A stretch of 64,000 nt of DNA from Candidatus Bathyarchaeota archaeon (GTDB lineage: Archaea > Thermoproteota > Bathyarchaeia > TCS64). Below are positions 48,382-56,736 of the stretch, one piece after another (the stretch's first letter is position 1; each line of letters begins with the position of its first letter). The DNA is taken from NCBI GenBank assembly GCA_026394265.1, contig JAPKYO010000066.1, positions 49,257-113,256 on the forward strand. The letters run 5' to 3'. A program made the translations under genes and the position numbers. The notes under the pieces are model-generated. The model was not told where the DNA came from. It made no database searches and saw nothing but the letters and a program-made list of their open reading frames with translations.

Positions 48382-49602
48382 GTGCCACTCCCTCTAGTGG
48401 ATAATTTGGGTATTCCAGTATCCGATTGGGTCGAGAAGCACCGGAACGAGGCGATTCAGCTCCTCCAGGAGTTCATCCGGGTGCCCAGCCCGAGTGGACA
48501 CGAGAAGGCGTGTGGCGAGAAGGTGGTGGAGGCGATGCGGGTCGCCGGCTTCGACACCGCGAGGGTCGACGTCCTCGGCGATGCCATGGGTGTCATGAAG
48601 GGGACGGGCGGTGGGCGCAGCCTCCTCATGAACGGGCACATAGACCACGTCCCCGTCGGCGACATGGTTGACCCATACTCGGGTAGGCTTATGGACGGCG
48701 CCCCGTTCGGAACCACAGGTGAGGTCGTCTACGGGCGCGCCGCCTGCGACATGAAGGCGGGCGTCGCCGCGATGGTGATGACTGGAGCATACTTTCGGGA
48801 CACAGGCGTCAAGCTGATGGGCGACTACAAGGTCGCCGCCGTCGCCCAGGAGGAGGTCGGAGGCGCAGGCGCCATGTCAACCATCGACAGGGACCAATTC
48901 CTCGCAGACGTCGTCCTCATCGGTGAGGCGACCAACATGGACATCGCCCTCGGTCACAGGGGCTCCATGAAGATGAGCGTCGTCGTCCGGGGGAGGAGTT
49001 GCCACGCCAGCGCCCCCGAGAGGGGCATAAACGCTCTCTACAAGGCAACCGACATGATGACCCGGATCAGAAACGAGTTGATCCCACATCTTCCCGTCGA
49101 TCCCCTTTACGGGAAGACGAGCCTCGCCATGACGATGATCGAGGTCAAGCCCGGTGCCTTCAACGTCGTCCCCGAGGAGTGCCGATTCGGGATAGACTGC
49201 AGGAACATCCCCAGCTACCCCGCGGAACAACTCTACCACGACCTGCAGGCGCTGATAAAGGACCAATCCGCGAGAGACCCGGAGTTCAAGGCCGGCGTCC
49301 TCCCCTCACCGATCATCAACGGGCAGAGGAGCTTCACCGGCTTCTACACCGACCCGAATGCTTTCCCGGTAGTGGAGGAGGCGGAGGCCGCCATCGCGGG
49401 CGCACTAGGTAAGGCTCCGAGGAGGAAGACCTGGACCTTCGCCACCGACGGCCGATTCTACAGCTGGCTCGGCATCCCCGTAATAGGCTTCGGCCCCGGG
49501 GAGGAGCGCTTCGCCCACACCGAGATGGACCACGTCAGGGTCGAGGACTATCTCAAGACCATAGAGGTCTACGCCGCCGTCGCGCAGCGCGTCTGCGGGT
49601 AG
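48382..49602 (+). CDS. M20-family peptidase (YgeY/ArgE-like)
   Basis: A 406-residue co-catalytic zinc enzyme. The ligands are LLMNGHIDHVPVGD (His/Asp), YGRAACDMKAG (Asp), VAQEEVGGAGAM (Glu-Glu), LIGEATNMDIALGHRG (Glu/Asp), and FAHTEMDHVRVEDY (final His). The 'GEAT...GHRG' block is characteristic of YgeY-type and N-acetyl-amino-acid deacylases. A lid domain spans about residues 195-300. It is distinct from the M20 protein at 38395 (about 30% shorter core similarity by eye). The start is GTG 48382. It may release amino acids from N-acylated compounds. Confidence 0.92.
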   Translation: MPLPLVDNLGIPVSDWVEKHRNEAIQLLQEFIRVPSPSGHEKACGEKVVEAMRVAGFDTARVDVLGDAMGVMKGTGGGRSLLMNGHIDHVPVGDMVDPYSGRLMDGAPFGTTGEVVYGRAACDMKAGVAAMVMTGAYFRDTGVKLMGDYKVAAVAQEEVGGAGAMSTIDRDQFLADVVLIGEATNMDIALGHRGSMKMSVVVRGRSCHASAPERGINALYKATDMMTRIRNELIPHLPVDPLYGKTSLAMTMIEVKPGAFNVVPEECRFGIDCRNIPSYPAEQLYHDLQALIKDQSARDPEFKAGVLPSPIINGQRSFTGFYTDPNAFPVVEEAEAAIAGALGKAPRRKTWTFATDGRFYSWLGIPVIGFGPGEERFAHTEMDHVRVEDYLKTIEVYAAVAQRVCG

Positions 49603-49648
49603 CCCACGTGAGCCAAGTTTAAACCCTCCACCCGCCCATTCTTCACAC

Positions 49649-50695
49649 ATGAACTCCCCCCTAGATGATCTAGAACACGTCGGGCGGGTCGACCCAAGGG
49701 GGATGCTCGACATAATAACCGCGCTCCCCGAGAGCGCAGAGGACGCGCTGGAGACCGCGGAGAAGGTCAACCTCAAGATACGCCGCTTCAGGAGCCTCGT
49801 CGTCGCGGGGATGGGTGGCTCCGCCGTCGGCGGCCTCCTCCTCAGGGACTGGCTACAGCAGACGAGCCCCGTACCCATCGTCGTCTCACGCGACTACGGC
49901 CTCCCCGGATTCGTGGGGAGGGACACGCTGCTCTTCGCCGTAAGTTACTCGGGGGGTACCGAGGAGACCCTGAGCGCCTACGAGGAGGCGAGGCAGAGGG
50001 GGGCGAAGATAGTCGCCTTCACCTCGGGCGGAGAACTGGAGAAGAGGGCACGCGCCTCGCGCCTCACAATCTACAGGCTCCCCACCGGGTTCCAGCCACG
50101 CGCAGCCATAGCACACCAGTTCTTCACACTCGCCGTCGCCGCGCGCAAGGCGGGCATCGCCGGTGACTGCTGGTGGGAGGTCAAGGAGGCCATAGACACC
50201 CTGAAGGTGCTCAGGGAGGAGATGCGCCCCGACGTCCCGACGAAGTCCAACCCCGCGAAGAGGCTCGCCGAGGACATCAAGGGGTACACGCCCATCGTCT
50301 ACGGCAGCCACATCCACGAGGCCGTCGCCTACAGGTGGAACACCCAGCTAAACGAGAACGGCAAGAGCCCCGCCGCGTCCAGCTTCATCCCCGAGGCATT
50401 CCACAACGCGACGGTCGCCTCCGAGGGGGACCCCGCCGTCCTGCGACACCTCTGCGCCGTCTTCCTCACCGACCCCATGGATGGGGAGCGCCTCGCCGCC
50501 AAGACGCGCCGATTCATGGAGTTGCTCAGACCCGGATTCGGCAAGATACTGGAAGTACAGGCGCGTGGCGAGGGGCGTCTCGCCCGGATGCTCAGCTCCC
50601 TCTACGTCGGCGACTACGCCAGCGCCTACCTCGGCGTCCTATACGGGAAGGACCCGAGCACCGTCGAGTCCATCGATCGCCTCAAGCGGGGCTAG
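49649..50695 (+). CDS. Bifunctional phosphoglucose/phosphomannose isomerase
   Basis: 348 residues with two SIS (sugar isomerase) domains, the archaeal PGI/PMI that interconverts glucose-6-P or mannose-6-P with fructose-6-P. VVAGMGGSAVGGLLLRDWLQ and VSYSGGTEETLSAYEEA form the phosphate loops. RAAIAHQFFTLA is the conserved Arg/His region and GSHIHEAVAYRWNTQLNENGKSPA the second-domain signature with catalytic Glu. It feeds glycolysis/gluconeogenesis and mannose sugars. It is 46 nt downstream of the M20 gene and may share its transcript. Confidence 0.95.
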   Translation: MNSPLDDLEHVGRVDPRGMLDIITALPESAEDALETAEKVNLKIRRFRSLVVAGMGGSAVGGLLLRDWLQQTSPVPIVVSRDYGLPGFVGRDTLLFAVSYSGGTEETLSAYEEARQRGAKIVAFTSGGELEKRARASRLTIYRLPTGFQPRAAIAHQFFTLAVAARKAGIAGDCWWEVKEAIDTLKVLREEMRPDVPTKSNPAKRLAEDIKGYTPIVYGSHIHEAVAYRWNTQLNENGKSPAASSFIPEAFHNATVASEGDPAVLRHLCAVFLTDPMDGERLAAKTRRFMELLRPGFGKILEVQARGEGRLARMLSSLYVGDYASAYLGVLYGKDPSTVESIDRLKRG

Positions 50696-50734
50696 GGCAC
50701 CCCCTTTTAACCCCCGCGTGGAATAATCGATCAC

Positions 50735-51256
50735 ATGGTTGTCGAGGTTGACGACTCCGGCTGGGGGGACCTCGTGGGCGGCGCCGTCATAGTGATGCGG
50801 CGCGTCGGCACAAACGAGAGGTACGTCGGCGAGGTGCCGATCGAAACCTTTCAGGGGCAGGTGTTCAAGGCGAAGGCGTACCTCCCACATGTCCTCCGCA
50901 TCGTCAGGGAGGGCGCCGAGGCACTCAGCATCGACAAGGACGAGCCCGTCCACGTCTGCACCGGCTACATCCTCAGCGAGGTCCGGAAGGCCCTCACCAA
51001 CGAGGGATACAGGGTCGTCCCCTCACGGATCGTCGGCGCAACCCAGGAGTATGCCGAGGAGGAGTACATCAAGCACCTCAGCCGCATAGGCGTCGGCACA
51101 CCCGACCAGGCGAAGAGGCTCCGAGGCTTCAACAACTCCCTCGCCTGGGTGCTCCGAGACGTTGATAAGCGGGAGCGCCTCGTAAAGACGGGCTGGAAGG
51201 CGTGGCCCAGACTCAAATCAGGTGAAGACGTTGACCCCAAGCAGACGAAAGAGTAA
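50735..51256 (+). CDS. Conserved archaeal protein, RNase-H-like pattern
   Basis: 173 residues. The opening VVEVDDSGWGDLVGGAVIVMRR resembles the first strand and turn of RNase-H-like folds. A second strand region follows (PVHVCTGYILSEVRKALTNEGYRVVPSRIVGATQEYAEEEYIKHL). Acidic residues are well placed to bind metal, but I cannot confirm catalysis. It overlaps the SPOUT methyltransferase gene by 35 nt, so they are co-expressed. It may process or recognise RNA or DNA (inference). Family name not known to me. Confidence 0.6.
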   Translation: MVVEVDDSGWGDLVGGAVIVMRRVGTNERYVGEVPIETFQGQVFKAKAYLPHVLRIVREGAEALSIDKDEPVHVCTGYILSEVRKALTNEGYRVVPSRIVGATQEYAEEEYIKHLSRIGVGTPDQAKRLRGFNNSLAWVLRDVDKRERLVKTGWKAWPRLKSGEDVDPKQTKE

Positions 51257-52073
51257 GCTCACGGTCGCGATCCCCGCGTCCCTAGTATCCGAGTACGCAA
51301 ACCTCAGGGACAAGACCGAGGTCATAGGCCGCGTAGCGCGGAGCACCGCCATATTCAGGGCGGAGGAGATAATCATCTACCCCGACCAGCCCGACGAGTC
51401 GGCCCTCATCAAGCTCATCCTCGGCTACGTCGAGACCCCCCAGTACCTCAGGAAACACCTCTACAACGTCCGCCCCGAACTGCAATACGCGGGCACACTC
51501 CAGCCACTACGCACCCCCCACCACCAGCTAGAGGCACACGCCGCCAACCTCCGCGTCGGCGAGTTCCGCGAGGGCGTCCTCTTCGATCAGCAGGGGGTAA
51601 ACGTCGTCGACATCGGCGTCGAGAAGCCGATACAATTGGCGGGTAAGGCACCCTCCCGCGGCAGCAGGGTGACCGTCAAGATAGTGGAGGCGGGTCCCGA
51701 ACCCCGATGCGAGATGGCGAAGCGGATCGAGATACCCGCCTACTGGGGCTACGAGATACAGGTGTCGAAGAAGACACTCGGCGACCTCGCCTCGGGCGGC
51801 TACTATGACCTCACCATCGCCACGAGCAGGACGGGCGCGCCCCTCGCCACGGAGGAGGAGCGGCTCAAGGCCAAACTAGCGGATGCGCGGAACGTCCTCG
51901 TCGCCTTCGGCAGCCACAGGATGGGCATACAGGAGATGCTGAAACGCGAGCACAGGGAGGTCGCGGACTGCTTCCAGTTCAACCTCAACACCGTCCCCGA
52001 GCAGGGGACCGAGACGGTGCGCACCGAGGAGGCCGTCCACGCCACCCTCGCCATACTCAACCTCCTCCCCTAG
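51222..52073 (+). CDS. SPOUT-class RNA methyltransferase (COG2106)
   Basis: 283 residues of the archaeal/eukaryal Methyltrn_RNA_3 (COG2106, MTH1-like) family. An N-terminal SPOUT alpha/beta-knot part (LTVAIPASLVSEYANLRDKTEVIGRVARSTAIFRAEEIIIY) is followed by an inserted S1-like OB fold (about 100-190). The C-terminal knot VLVAFGSHRMGIQEMLKREH...NTVPEQGTETVRTEEA binds SAM. Relatives methylate uridine N3 or similar rRNA positions. It overlaps the preceding gene by 35 nt. All parts are present. Confidence 0.9.
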   Translation: MKTLTPSRRKSKLTVAIPASLVSEYANLRDKTEVIGRVARSTAIFRAEEIIIYPDQPDESALIKLILGYVETPQYLRKHLYNVRPELQYAGTLQPLRTPHHQLEAHAANLRVGEFREGVLFDQQGVNVVDIGVEKPIQLAGKAPSRGSRVTVKIVEAGPEPRCEMAKRIEIPAYWGYEIQVSKKTLGDLASGGYYDLTIATSRTGAPLATEEERLKAKLADARNVLVAFGSHRMGIQEMLKREHREVADCFQFNLNTVPEQGTETVRTEEAVHATLAILNLLP

Positions 52074-52118
52074 CCGCAGACTTTAAACCTCCAACAATTT
52101 CCTACAGTGTGAAGCCAT

Positions 52119-52553
52119 TTGGACGACGCCCACATCGAGTCGGAGCTGAAGGGGAAGACGCTCCTCGTCTACATGCACATCCTCAAGGGCGGGCAGGAGA
52201 CCGTCGGCGTACGCGAGATCCAGCGTACCCTCGGCTTCAGCAGCCCAAGCGTCGCCGCCTACCACCTGCAGAAGCTGCAGGACCTCGGCCTCATAGCGAA
52301 CGCCTACGGGGACTACCGCCTCATCAAGGAGGTGAAGGTCGGCGTCCTCCGCAGCTTCGTCAGCCTCGGCGGCGTCATGCTCCCCCGTTACCTCTTCTAC
52401 GCCGTCCTCGTCACCTCGATGCTCGTAACCTTCCTCGCCACCTTCCCCTTCGTGCCGACGCGTGAGTACATCACCACCCTCGTCATGGGGCTCGTCCCCG
52501 CCGCCGTCTTCTGGTACGAGACCGTGAAGATATGGAGGGAGAAGCCGAAGTGA
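52119..52553 (+). CDS. Winged-helix protein with two membrane segments
   Basis: 144 residues, start TTG 52119. Residues 1-80 form an IclR/ArsR-like winged helix (GKTLLVYMHILKGGQETVGVREIQRTLGFSSPSVAAYHLQKLQDLGLI). Residues 83-135 hold two hydrophobic segments (GVMLPRYLFYAVLVTSMLVTFLATF; YITTLVMGLVPAAVFWY). It is thus a membrane-tethered DNA-binding protein, a common archaeal one-component regulator design. A palindromic DNA site follows its stop codon directly, before the next gene, and may be its operator. Confidence 0.8.
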   Translation: MDDAHIESELKGKTLLVYMHILKGGQETVGVREIQRTLGFSSPSVAAYHLQKLQDLGLIANAYGDYRLIKEVKVGVLRSFVSLGGVMLPRYLFYAVLVTSMLVTFLATFPFVPTREYITTLVMGLVPAAVFWYETVKIWREKPK

Positions 52554-52556
52554 CGC

Positions 52557-52580
52557 GTTCTAACGTTAGAACAGCTGTTC
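52557..52580. promoter_or_regulatory. Nested palindromes, probable operator
   Basis: A perfect 16-bp palindrome GTTCTAACGTTAGAAC (52557-52572) shares its last four bases with a second perfect palindrome GAACAGCTGTTC (52569-52580). It begins 4 nt after a winged-helix gene. It lies about 12 nt upstream of a weak TATA (CATTAAGA, 52591-52598) for the next gene, the position of an activator or repressor site. Confidence 0.7.
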
Positions 52581-52627
52581 GGAAGTCTAGCATTAAGAGC
52601 CCCGGGGGATCAGCTTAGTTGACCGCT

Positions 52628-53056
52628 ATGAGGAATGGTGTCTACGCCCTGCTCGCCGTCGTCGTGGGCGTGATGCTCGTCGGGATGCTCCCGGGACAGC
52701 TGTCAAACCTAGCAGCGCCAACTGTTGAGACCGCGTCACTCCAGAGCACACCGAGGGCTGGTAATTTCACGAGCAGTGGATACGGGTCTACTCCATCTAG
52801 GTATAATGATTCAACTGTCTCGAACGATACGGCTTTCTCCATAGTGTCCGGCGACACCGTGGTGACTTCATCTGCAGCGTCCGCGGCATCTGCGGCTGGC
52901 ACCAAGTCCGATGCGGCGAGCGCGCAGGGTGCCGCTTTTGTCATCGGTGAGGGGTACACCGACCCGTACGCAGATTTGAGGTACTACGGATTCTGGGGCG
53001 TCGGACTCGTCGCCGCCCTCGGCGTCTACTTTGCCGCCAAGAGACTGCTAGGGTAG
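52628..53056 (+). CDS. Ser/Thr/Ala-rich secreted or surface protein
   Basis: About 142 residues from ATG 52628 (TTG 52619 is an alternative). An N-terminal hydrophobic segment (YALLAVVVGVMLVGMLPG) acts as signal or anchor. Then comes a Ser/Thr/Ala/Gly-rich, likely extracellular stretch (30-120) and a C-terminal segment YGFWGVGLVAALGVYFAAKRLLG. This suggests both ends in the membrane and a glycosylatable loop outside. No family recognised. The palindrome and TATA box upstream suggest regulation by the neighbouring membrane-bound winged-helix protein. It converges with, and overlaps by 9 nt, the PfkB gene. Confidence 0.65.
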   Translation: MRNGVYALLAVVVGVMLVGMLPGQLSNLAAPTVETASLQSTPRAGNFTSSGYGSTPSRYNDSTVSNDTAFSIVSGDTVVTSSAASAASAAGTKSDAASAQGAAFVIGEGYTDPYADLRYYGFWGVGLVAALGVYFAAKRLLG

Positions 53057-53932
53057 ATACTCTATCCTATCGCGTATCTTCTCGGCCCTCTCGAATAACT
53101 CGCCTCGCCCGATCTTGATTCTGGGTCCAACCGTCTCAACCACGGCTGAGGCTGCCGCCGAGCCGACGGCGGCGCACCACTCGACGCCCTCCCCCGACGC
53201 GTACTCCGCCATGAATCCGGCGATGAATGCGTCCCCCGCCCCCGTCGTGTCCACAGTCTCTCCCACGTAGGCGGGTACGACCATCCTCCTCCCCGAGTGG
53301 ACTATGCGCGCCCCCTCCCCGCCAAGCGTCTCCACGGCGACCACGACACCCAGCCCCGCGAGGCGCTCCAACCCCACCCAGCCTGTCTCCCCTACGACGA
53401 GCCGCAGCTCCCTCGCCGACGCCTTGAAAACCGACAGGCGACGCAGCAGGCCGACATCACGCCAAGGGTGGAGGCTTATCGAGCCACCCGGTTCAAGCCT
53501 CCTGACGAAGCCCTGCGGGTCGAGAGCTAGCACCCGGGACTCCATCGCATCCAGCGTCTCCCCCGGTATCTCCCCCACTATCGGGGCGAGGATGGCGGCC
53601 TCTGGTAGCCCCACCACATCCCTTGGCTCGATTGGGGCGCAGAGGCTATCGTAGCCCAGCCCCCGCTCCGACTTCGTGTAATCGAGGACGAAACGTGTAG
53701 TCTTCGCCGAGGGGACGATGGAGCCACGAATGTCGAGTCCCCTCGCCGCCAACTCGGAGGCGTAGGAACCGGGGAAGTCGCCGCCAACCTTCGTCGCCGC
53801 CCTAAGCTGTGTGCCGAGGAGATTTGTGATTAGGGAGACGTAGGTGGGTGGCCCGCCGAGCTGGTGCCTCTCACCGCCGCGTGTGATGATCCTGTCTATG
53901 GCGACGTGGCCGACGACGGCGATTGGCTCCAC
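53048..53932 (-). CDS. PfkB-family sugar/nucleoside kinase
   Basis: A 294-residue ribokinase-fold kinase. The N-terminal VGHVAIDRI and LGGPPTYVSLITNLLG are the substrate side. The C-terminal signature VDTTGAGDAFIAGFMAEYASG holds the catalytic Asp and anion hole. Length and motifs are complete. Substrates across the family include ribose, fructose-6-P, nucleosides and cofactor sugars; the exact one is unknown. It stands alone, ending convergent to the Ser-rich protein gene. Confidence 0.92.
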   Translation of the reverse strand: MEPIAVVGHVAIDRIITRGGERHQLGGPPTYVSLITNLLGTQLRAATKVGGDFPGSYASELAARGLDIRGSIVPSAKTTRFVLDYTKSERGLGYDSLCAPIEPRDVVGLPEAAILAPIVGEIPGETLDAMESRVLALDPQGFVRRLEPGGSISLHPWRDVGLLRRLSVFKASARELRLVVGETGWVGLERLAGLGVVVAVETLGGEGARIVHSGRRMVVPAYVGETVDTTGAGDAFIAGFMAEYASGEGVEWCAAVGSAAASAVVETVGPRIKIGRGELFERAEKIRDRIEYLP

Positions 53933-54070
53933 GAAGAAGGTGATGATTCAACAGGATAAAAGCCGATACGTGCGCGTCCTCCTCTGGAAACCGATAAAAA
54001 CCGCCGCTTCCGGGTATCAGCTAGTAGACTACTAACCTCGCTCGGTAATCGTTTTTAACCCCCGAGGCGA

Positions 54071-55186
54071 ATGAGTTTCCAGTTGACCCTTATGCGTAGC
54101 GGCTGGGGCGTTCTGTTGCTTGTGGTTCTCATCCCCGCTTCCATGATGCAACTCGCACTGTCCGCTGACTACACCCCTAGCAGCCTGACCACGATCGTCT
54201 ACTCAGACGGCGTAGTCGGCGTCGAGTACCACGTCGAAGCTGCACCAACCGCGGTACGGGTCTCCCTGCCCCTATTCGGCTCCACATACACGGACCTGCT
54301 CGTCGTCAACCAGGACGGCCTCCCCCTCGTCACGACCCAGGCGGGCTCCACGATCACAGTCGACTCCCTCGGCGCATCCCGGCTGACCATCACATACTCG
54401 ACGCAGGAGCTAACATCCAAGCTGGGCACGCTCTGGACCCTGAACGTGACCTCCCCCGTTAACCTCGACGTCCTGCTCCCATCGGGGGCGACGATCGTCA
54501 GCATAAGCCAGATACCCCTAAGGGTGGAGACCTTCAGCGAGCACCCCAGCGTCACCCTACCGCCGGGCGTGGACTCGGTCTCATACGTCGTCTCCGCCGT
54601 GGGAACCAACCAACGCGCCCAGTCAGCCATACAGGCCGCCGAGGCAGCGATAACGACGGCGAAGGCGAGCGGGCTGGACACGACAGCCGCCGAGGCACTC
54701 TTAACCCAGGCGAAGACCGCTTACAACGCCGGGGAGTACCTGAAGGCGGAGCAACTCGCGACCCAGGCGAAGTCCTCCGCCCAAAGCGCGTCGAAGACCC
54801 CGACGGACAACACCCCCCTCATAGTAGGGGGCGCTGTGGTCGTGGTCGCCGCCGTAGCGGGCATCCTCCTCTATAGAAGGCGCCGAGTAGAGGCGCCCAC
54901 ACCGCAGCCGCCCGCCAAGAAGAGCGAGGAAGGACCCGTCGACCTCGAAGCCGTCTTCCAGAAGCACCCCGACCTACGCGTCGACGACAAGGAGGTGATA
55001 AGGTTCCTCTCCGAACACGGCGGCGAGGCGTTCGCAAACGAGATCAGGGACCGCTTCGACATCCCCCGGACGAGCGCCTGGAGGATGATACGCCGCCTCA
55101 TCACCACGGGGATAGTCGAGGAGAGGAAGATCGGTGGGCAGAGCCTCATCTACGTGGTCAAAAAGTATCGGGGGGCGCAGGTGTGA
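54071..55186 (+). CDS. Membrane-anchored regulator: extracellular domain plus cytoplasmic winged helix
   Basis: 371 residues. A signal-like N-terminus (residues 8-30, WGVLLLVVLIPASMMQLAL) leads to a beta-rich extracellular domain (35-180). A helical Ala/Thr/Gln stretch (AIQAAEAAITTAKASGLDTTAAEALLTQAKTAYNAGEY) is followed by one membrane segment (TPLIVGGAVVVVAAVAGILLYRRRR). The cytoplasmic tail ends in a winged helix (KEVIRFLSEHGGEAFANEIRDRFDIPRTSAWRMIRRLITTGIVEER). It can sense outside and act on DNA inside in one chain. It is followed by a secreted coiled-coil protein, likely under its control. Confidence 0.82.
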   Translation: MSFQLTLMRSGWGVLLLVVLIPASMMQLALSADYTPSSLTTIVYSDGVVGVEYHVEAAPTAVRVSLPLFGSTYTDLLVVNQDGLPLVTTQAGSTITVDSLGASRLTITYSTQELTSKLGTLWTLNVTSPVNLDVLLPSGATIVSISQIPLRVETFSEHPSVTLPPGVDSVSYVVSAVGTNQRAQSAIQAAEAAITTAKASGLDTTAAEALLTQAKTAYNAGEYLKAEQLATQAKSSAQSASKTPTDNTPLIVGGAVVVVAAVAGILLYRRRRVEAPTPQPPAKKSEEGPVDLEAVFQKHPDLRVDDKEVIRFLSEHGGEAFANEIRDRFDIPRTSAWRMIRRLITTGIVEERKIGGQSLIYVVKKYRGAQV

Positions 55187-55263
55187 TGAAACGGGTGTTC
55201 CAAGGCGTTCCTGCGGGTTCCTCAAGTAGCCTCCCGCACAGGCTATGTGCAGGTGTAAAGCGG

Positions 55264-56676
55264 ATGAACAGAAAGCTTATGGTCGTTTTCGCGGTCGCCC
55301 TGCTGCTGGTGCCCATAGCGCCAATGGCTTTGGCCACCGCGACTCTCACGGTCCAGACGGGGCCGAAGTACTACAACGCCGGCGATACGGTGGCCATCAA
55401 GGGGACGGCCCCCGCTAACGCCACCGTACACGTGAACGTCACGTACGCCTCGGTCTCCGTCTTCTCGGGCAACGTGGTGGCGAACTCCACGGGCGGATAC
55501 GGGGTATCCTACGTGCTCCCCTCCACCGCCGCCACGGGCATCTACACGGTAAAAGCCACAAGCGGCACGCTGACCGACGACACCACCTTCATGGTGACCA
55601 CGGTCTCCACAGCCGTGATGGCCCAGCAGCTCATAGGCGCCGCGGAGAAGTCCCAACTCCTGACGAAGGAGACCATCCAGGCCATAAAGGATGAGGGCTA
55701 CACGGTGCCCTCGGCGGTCAACGCGAGCATGACCCAGGGAGCAGCGGCTCTCGCAGCCGCGAAGGCATTCTACGGTCAAGGTAGCTACGTCGCCTCGGCG
55801 GAGTCCGCGCAGCGCGCCATGACCCACTTCAAGAACGCCATGACCCTCGCCATCCGCGCCGGCAAGACCGAAGACAAAACAACAGAGGACGAAAACGAGA
55901 CCCTCACACATCAGGTCGAGAGGCTCACCGGCGAAGCCGAGCGCCTCTCCGAGGTGCTGAAGAACCTAAATGACGCGGGGAAGAACGTCACGGCAATCGA
56001 GGCCAAGGTAGCGTCCGCCAACGCGAGCCTGACCTCAGCCTCGACCCTCATCGGGGAGGGCAAGTACGACGAAGCAGCCGCAGCCGTGAAGGAGGCGAGG
56101 GACAGCCTACGCGAGGCGATGCAGCTCCTCAAGGTCCTACTAAAGGACGTTCGCAAGGACCTTATGGAGCAGTTCAAGAACCGCCTGCATGATCGCCTCA
56201 ACGCCACGGAGGATGACCTAGGCACGCTCAAGGGGCACGTTAAGGACTCGAACATGACCGCCGCCATGACGCGCTTCGGCGAAGCCAACGGCTTCATCAA
56301 ACGCGCCGAGACCCGGCTGAAAAATGGCGAAGACGATAACGCACTCAACGACCTCGAGGAGGCGTCGAACGAGTTCAACCTCGGCCTAAACGAGGTCGAC
56401 AACAACGGCTACTCGCAGGGCATGCGGCAGACCAACACGATACGCGCCCAGATTCAGGTCCTACAGGAGCTGGCGGCGACCCTCAAGGAGCAGGGTAAGG
56501 ACACCTCCGCCGTCGACGCCAAGATCCAGGAGCTTCAGACCCTCCTCGACGAGGGGATGGGGATGATGCAGAATGGAAACGCCGGCGGCGCGAACAAGCT
56601 CTTCGAGGACGCCGAGAAGGGAAACAACGGCATGGGGCACGGCAACAGCGGCCACGGCAACGGCAAAAACGACTGA
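55264..56676 (+). CDS. Secreted helical-repeat surface protein
   Basis: About 470 residues from ATG 55264 (MNRKLMVVF); GTG 55183 opens the frame but adds a non-signal stretch. Signal peptide VVFAVALLLVPIAPMALA, then a beta/Ig-like domain (about 25-120, KYYNAGDTVAIKGTAPANATV) typical of archaeal surface proteins. A long run of helices follows with repeats such as EAERLSEVLKNLNDAGKNVTAIEAKVASANAS and 'ALxxG(K/D)YDEA' units. The tail is Gly/His/Asn-rich (GNSGHGNGKND). Many N-x-S/T sites fit outside glycosylation. It shares helical-repeat wording (AxxxxGxYxxA) with the regulator at 54071. Function unknown, perhaps S-layer or adhesion. Confidence 0.7.
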   Translation: MNRKLMVVFAVALLLVPIAPMALATATLTVQTGPKYYNAGDTVAIKGTAPANATVHVNVTYASVSVFSGNVVANSTGGYGVSYVLPSTAATGIYTVKATSGTLTDDTTFMVTTVSTAVMAQQLIGAAEKSQLLTKETIQAIKDEGYTVPSAVNASMTQGAAALAAAKAFYGQGSYVASAESAQRAMTHFKNAMTLAIRAGKTEDKTTEDENETLTHQVERLTGEAERLSEVLKNLNDAGKNVTAIEAKVASANASLTSASTLIGEGKYDEAAAAVKEARDSLREAMQLLKVLLKDVRKDLMEQFKNRLHDRLNATEDDLGTLKGHVKDSNMTAAMTRFGEANGFIKRAETRLKNGEDDNALNDLEEASNEFNLGLNEVDNNGYSQGMRQTNTIRAQIQVLQELAATLKEQGKDTSAVDAKIQELQTLLDEGMGMMQNGNAGGANKLFEDAEKGNNGMGHGNSGHGNGKND

Positions 56677-56736
56677 CCCCCTCCTTTTCATCCCATAAAA
56701 ATAAGAAACTCCAGCCAACATACTTCTTGAAGCGCC

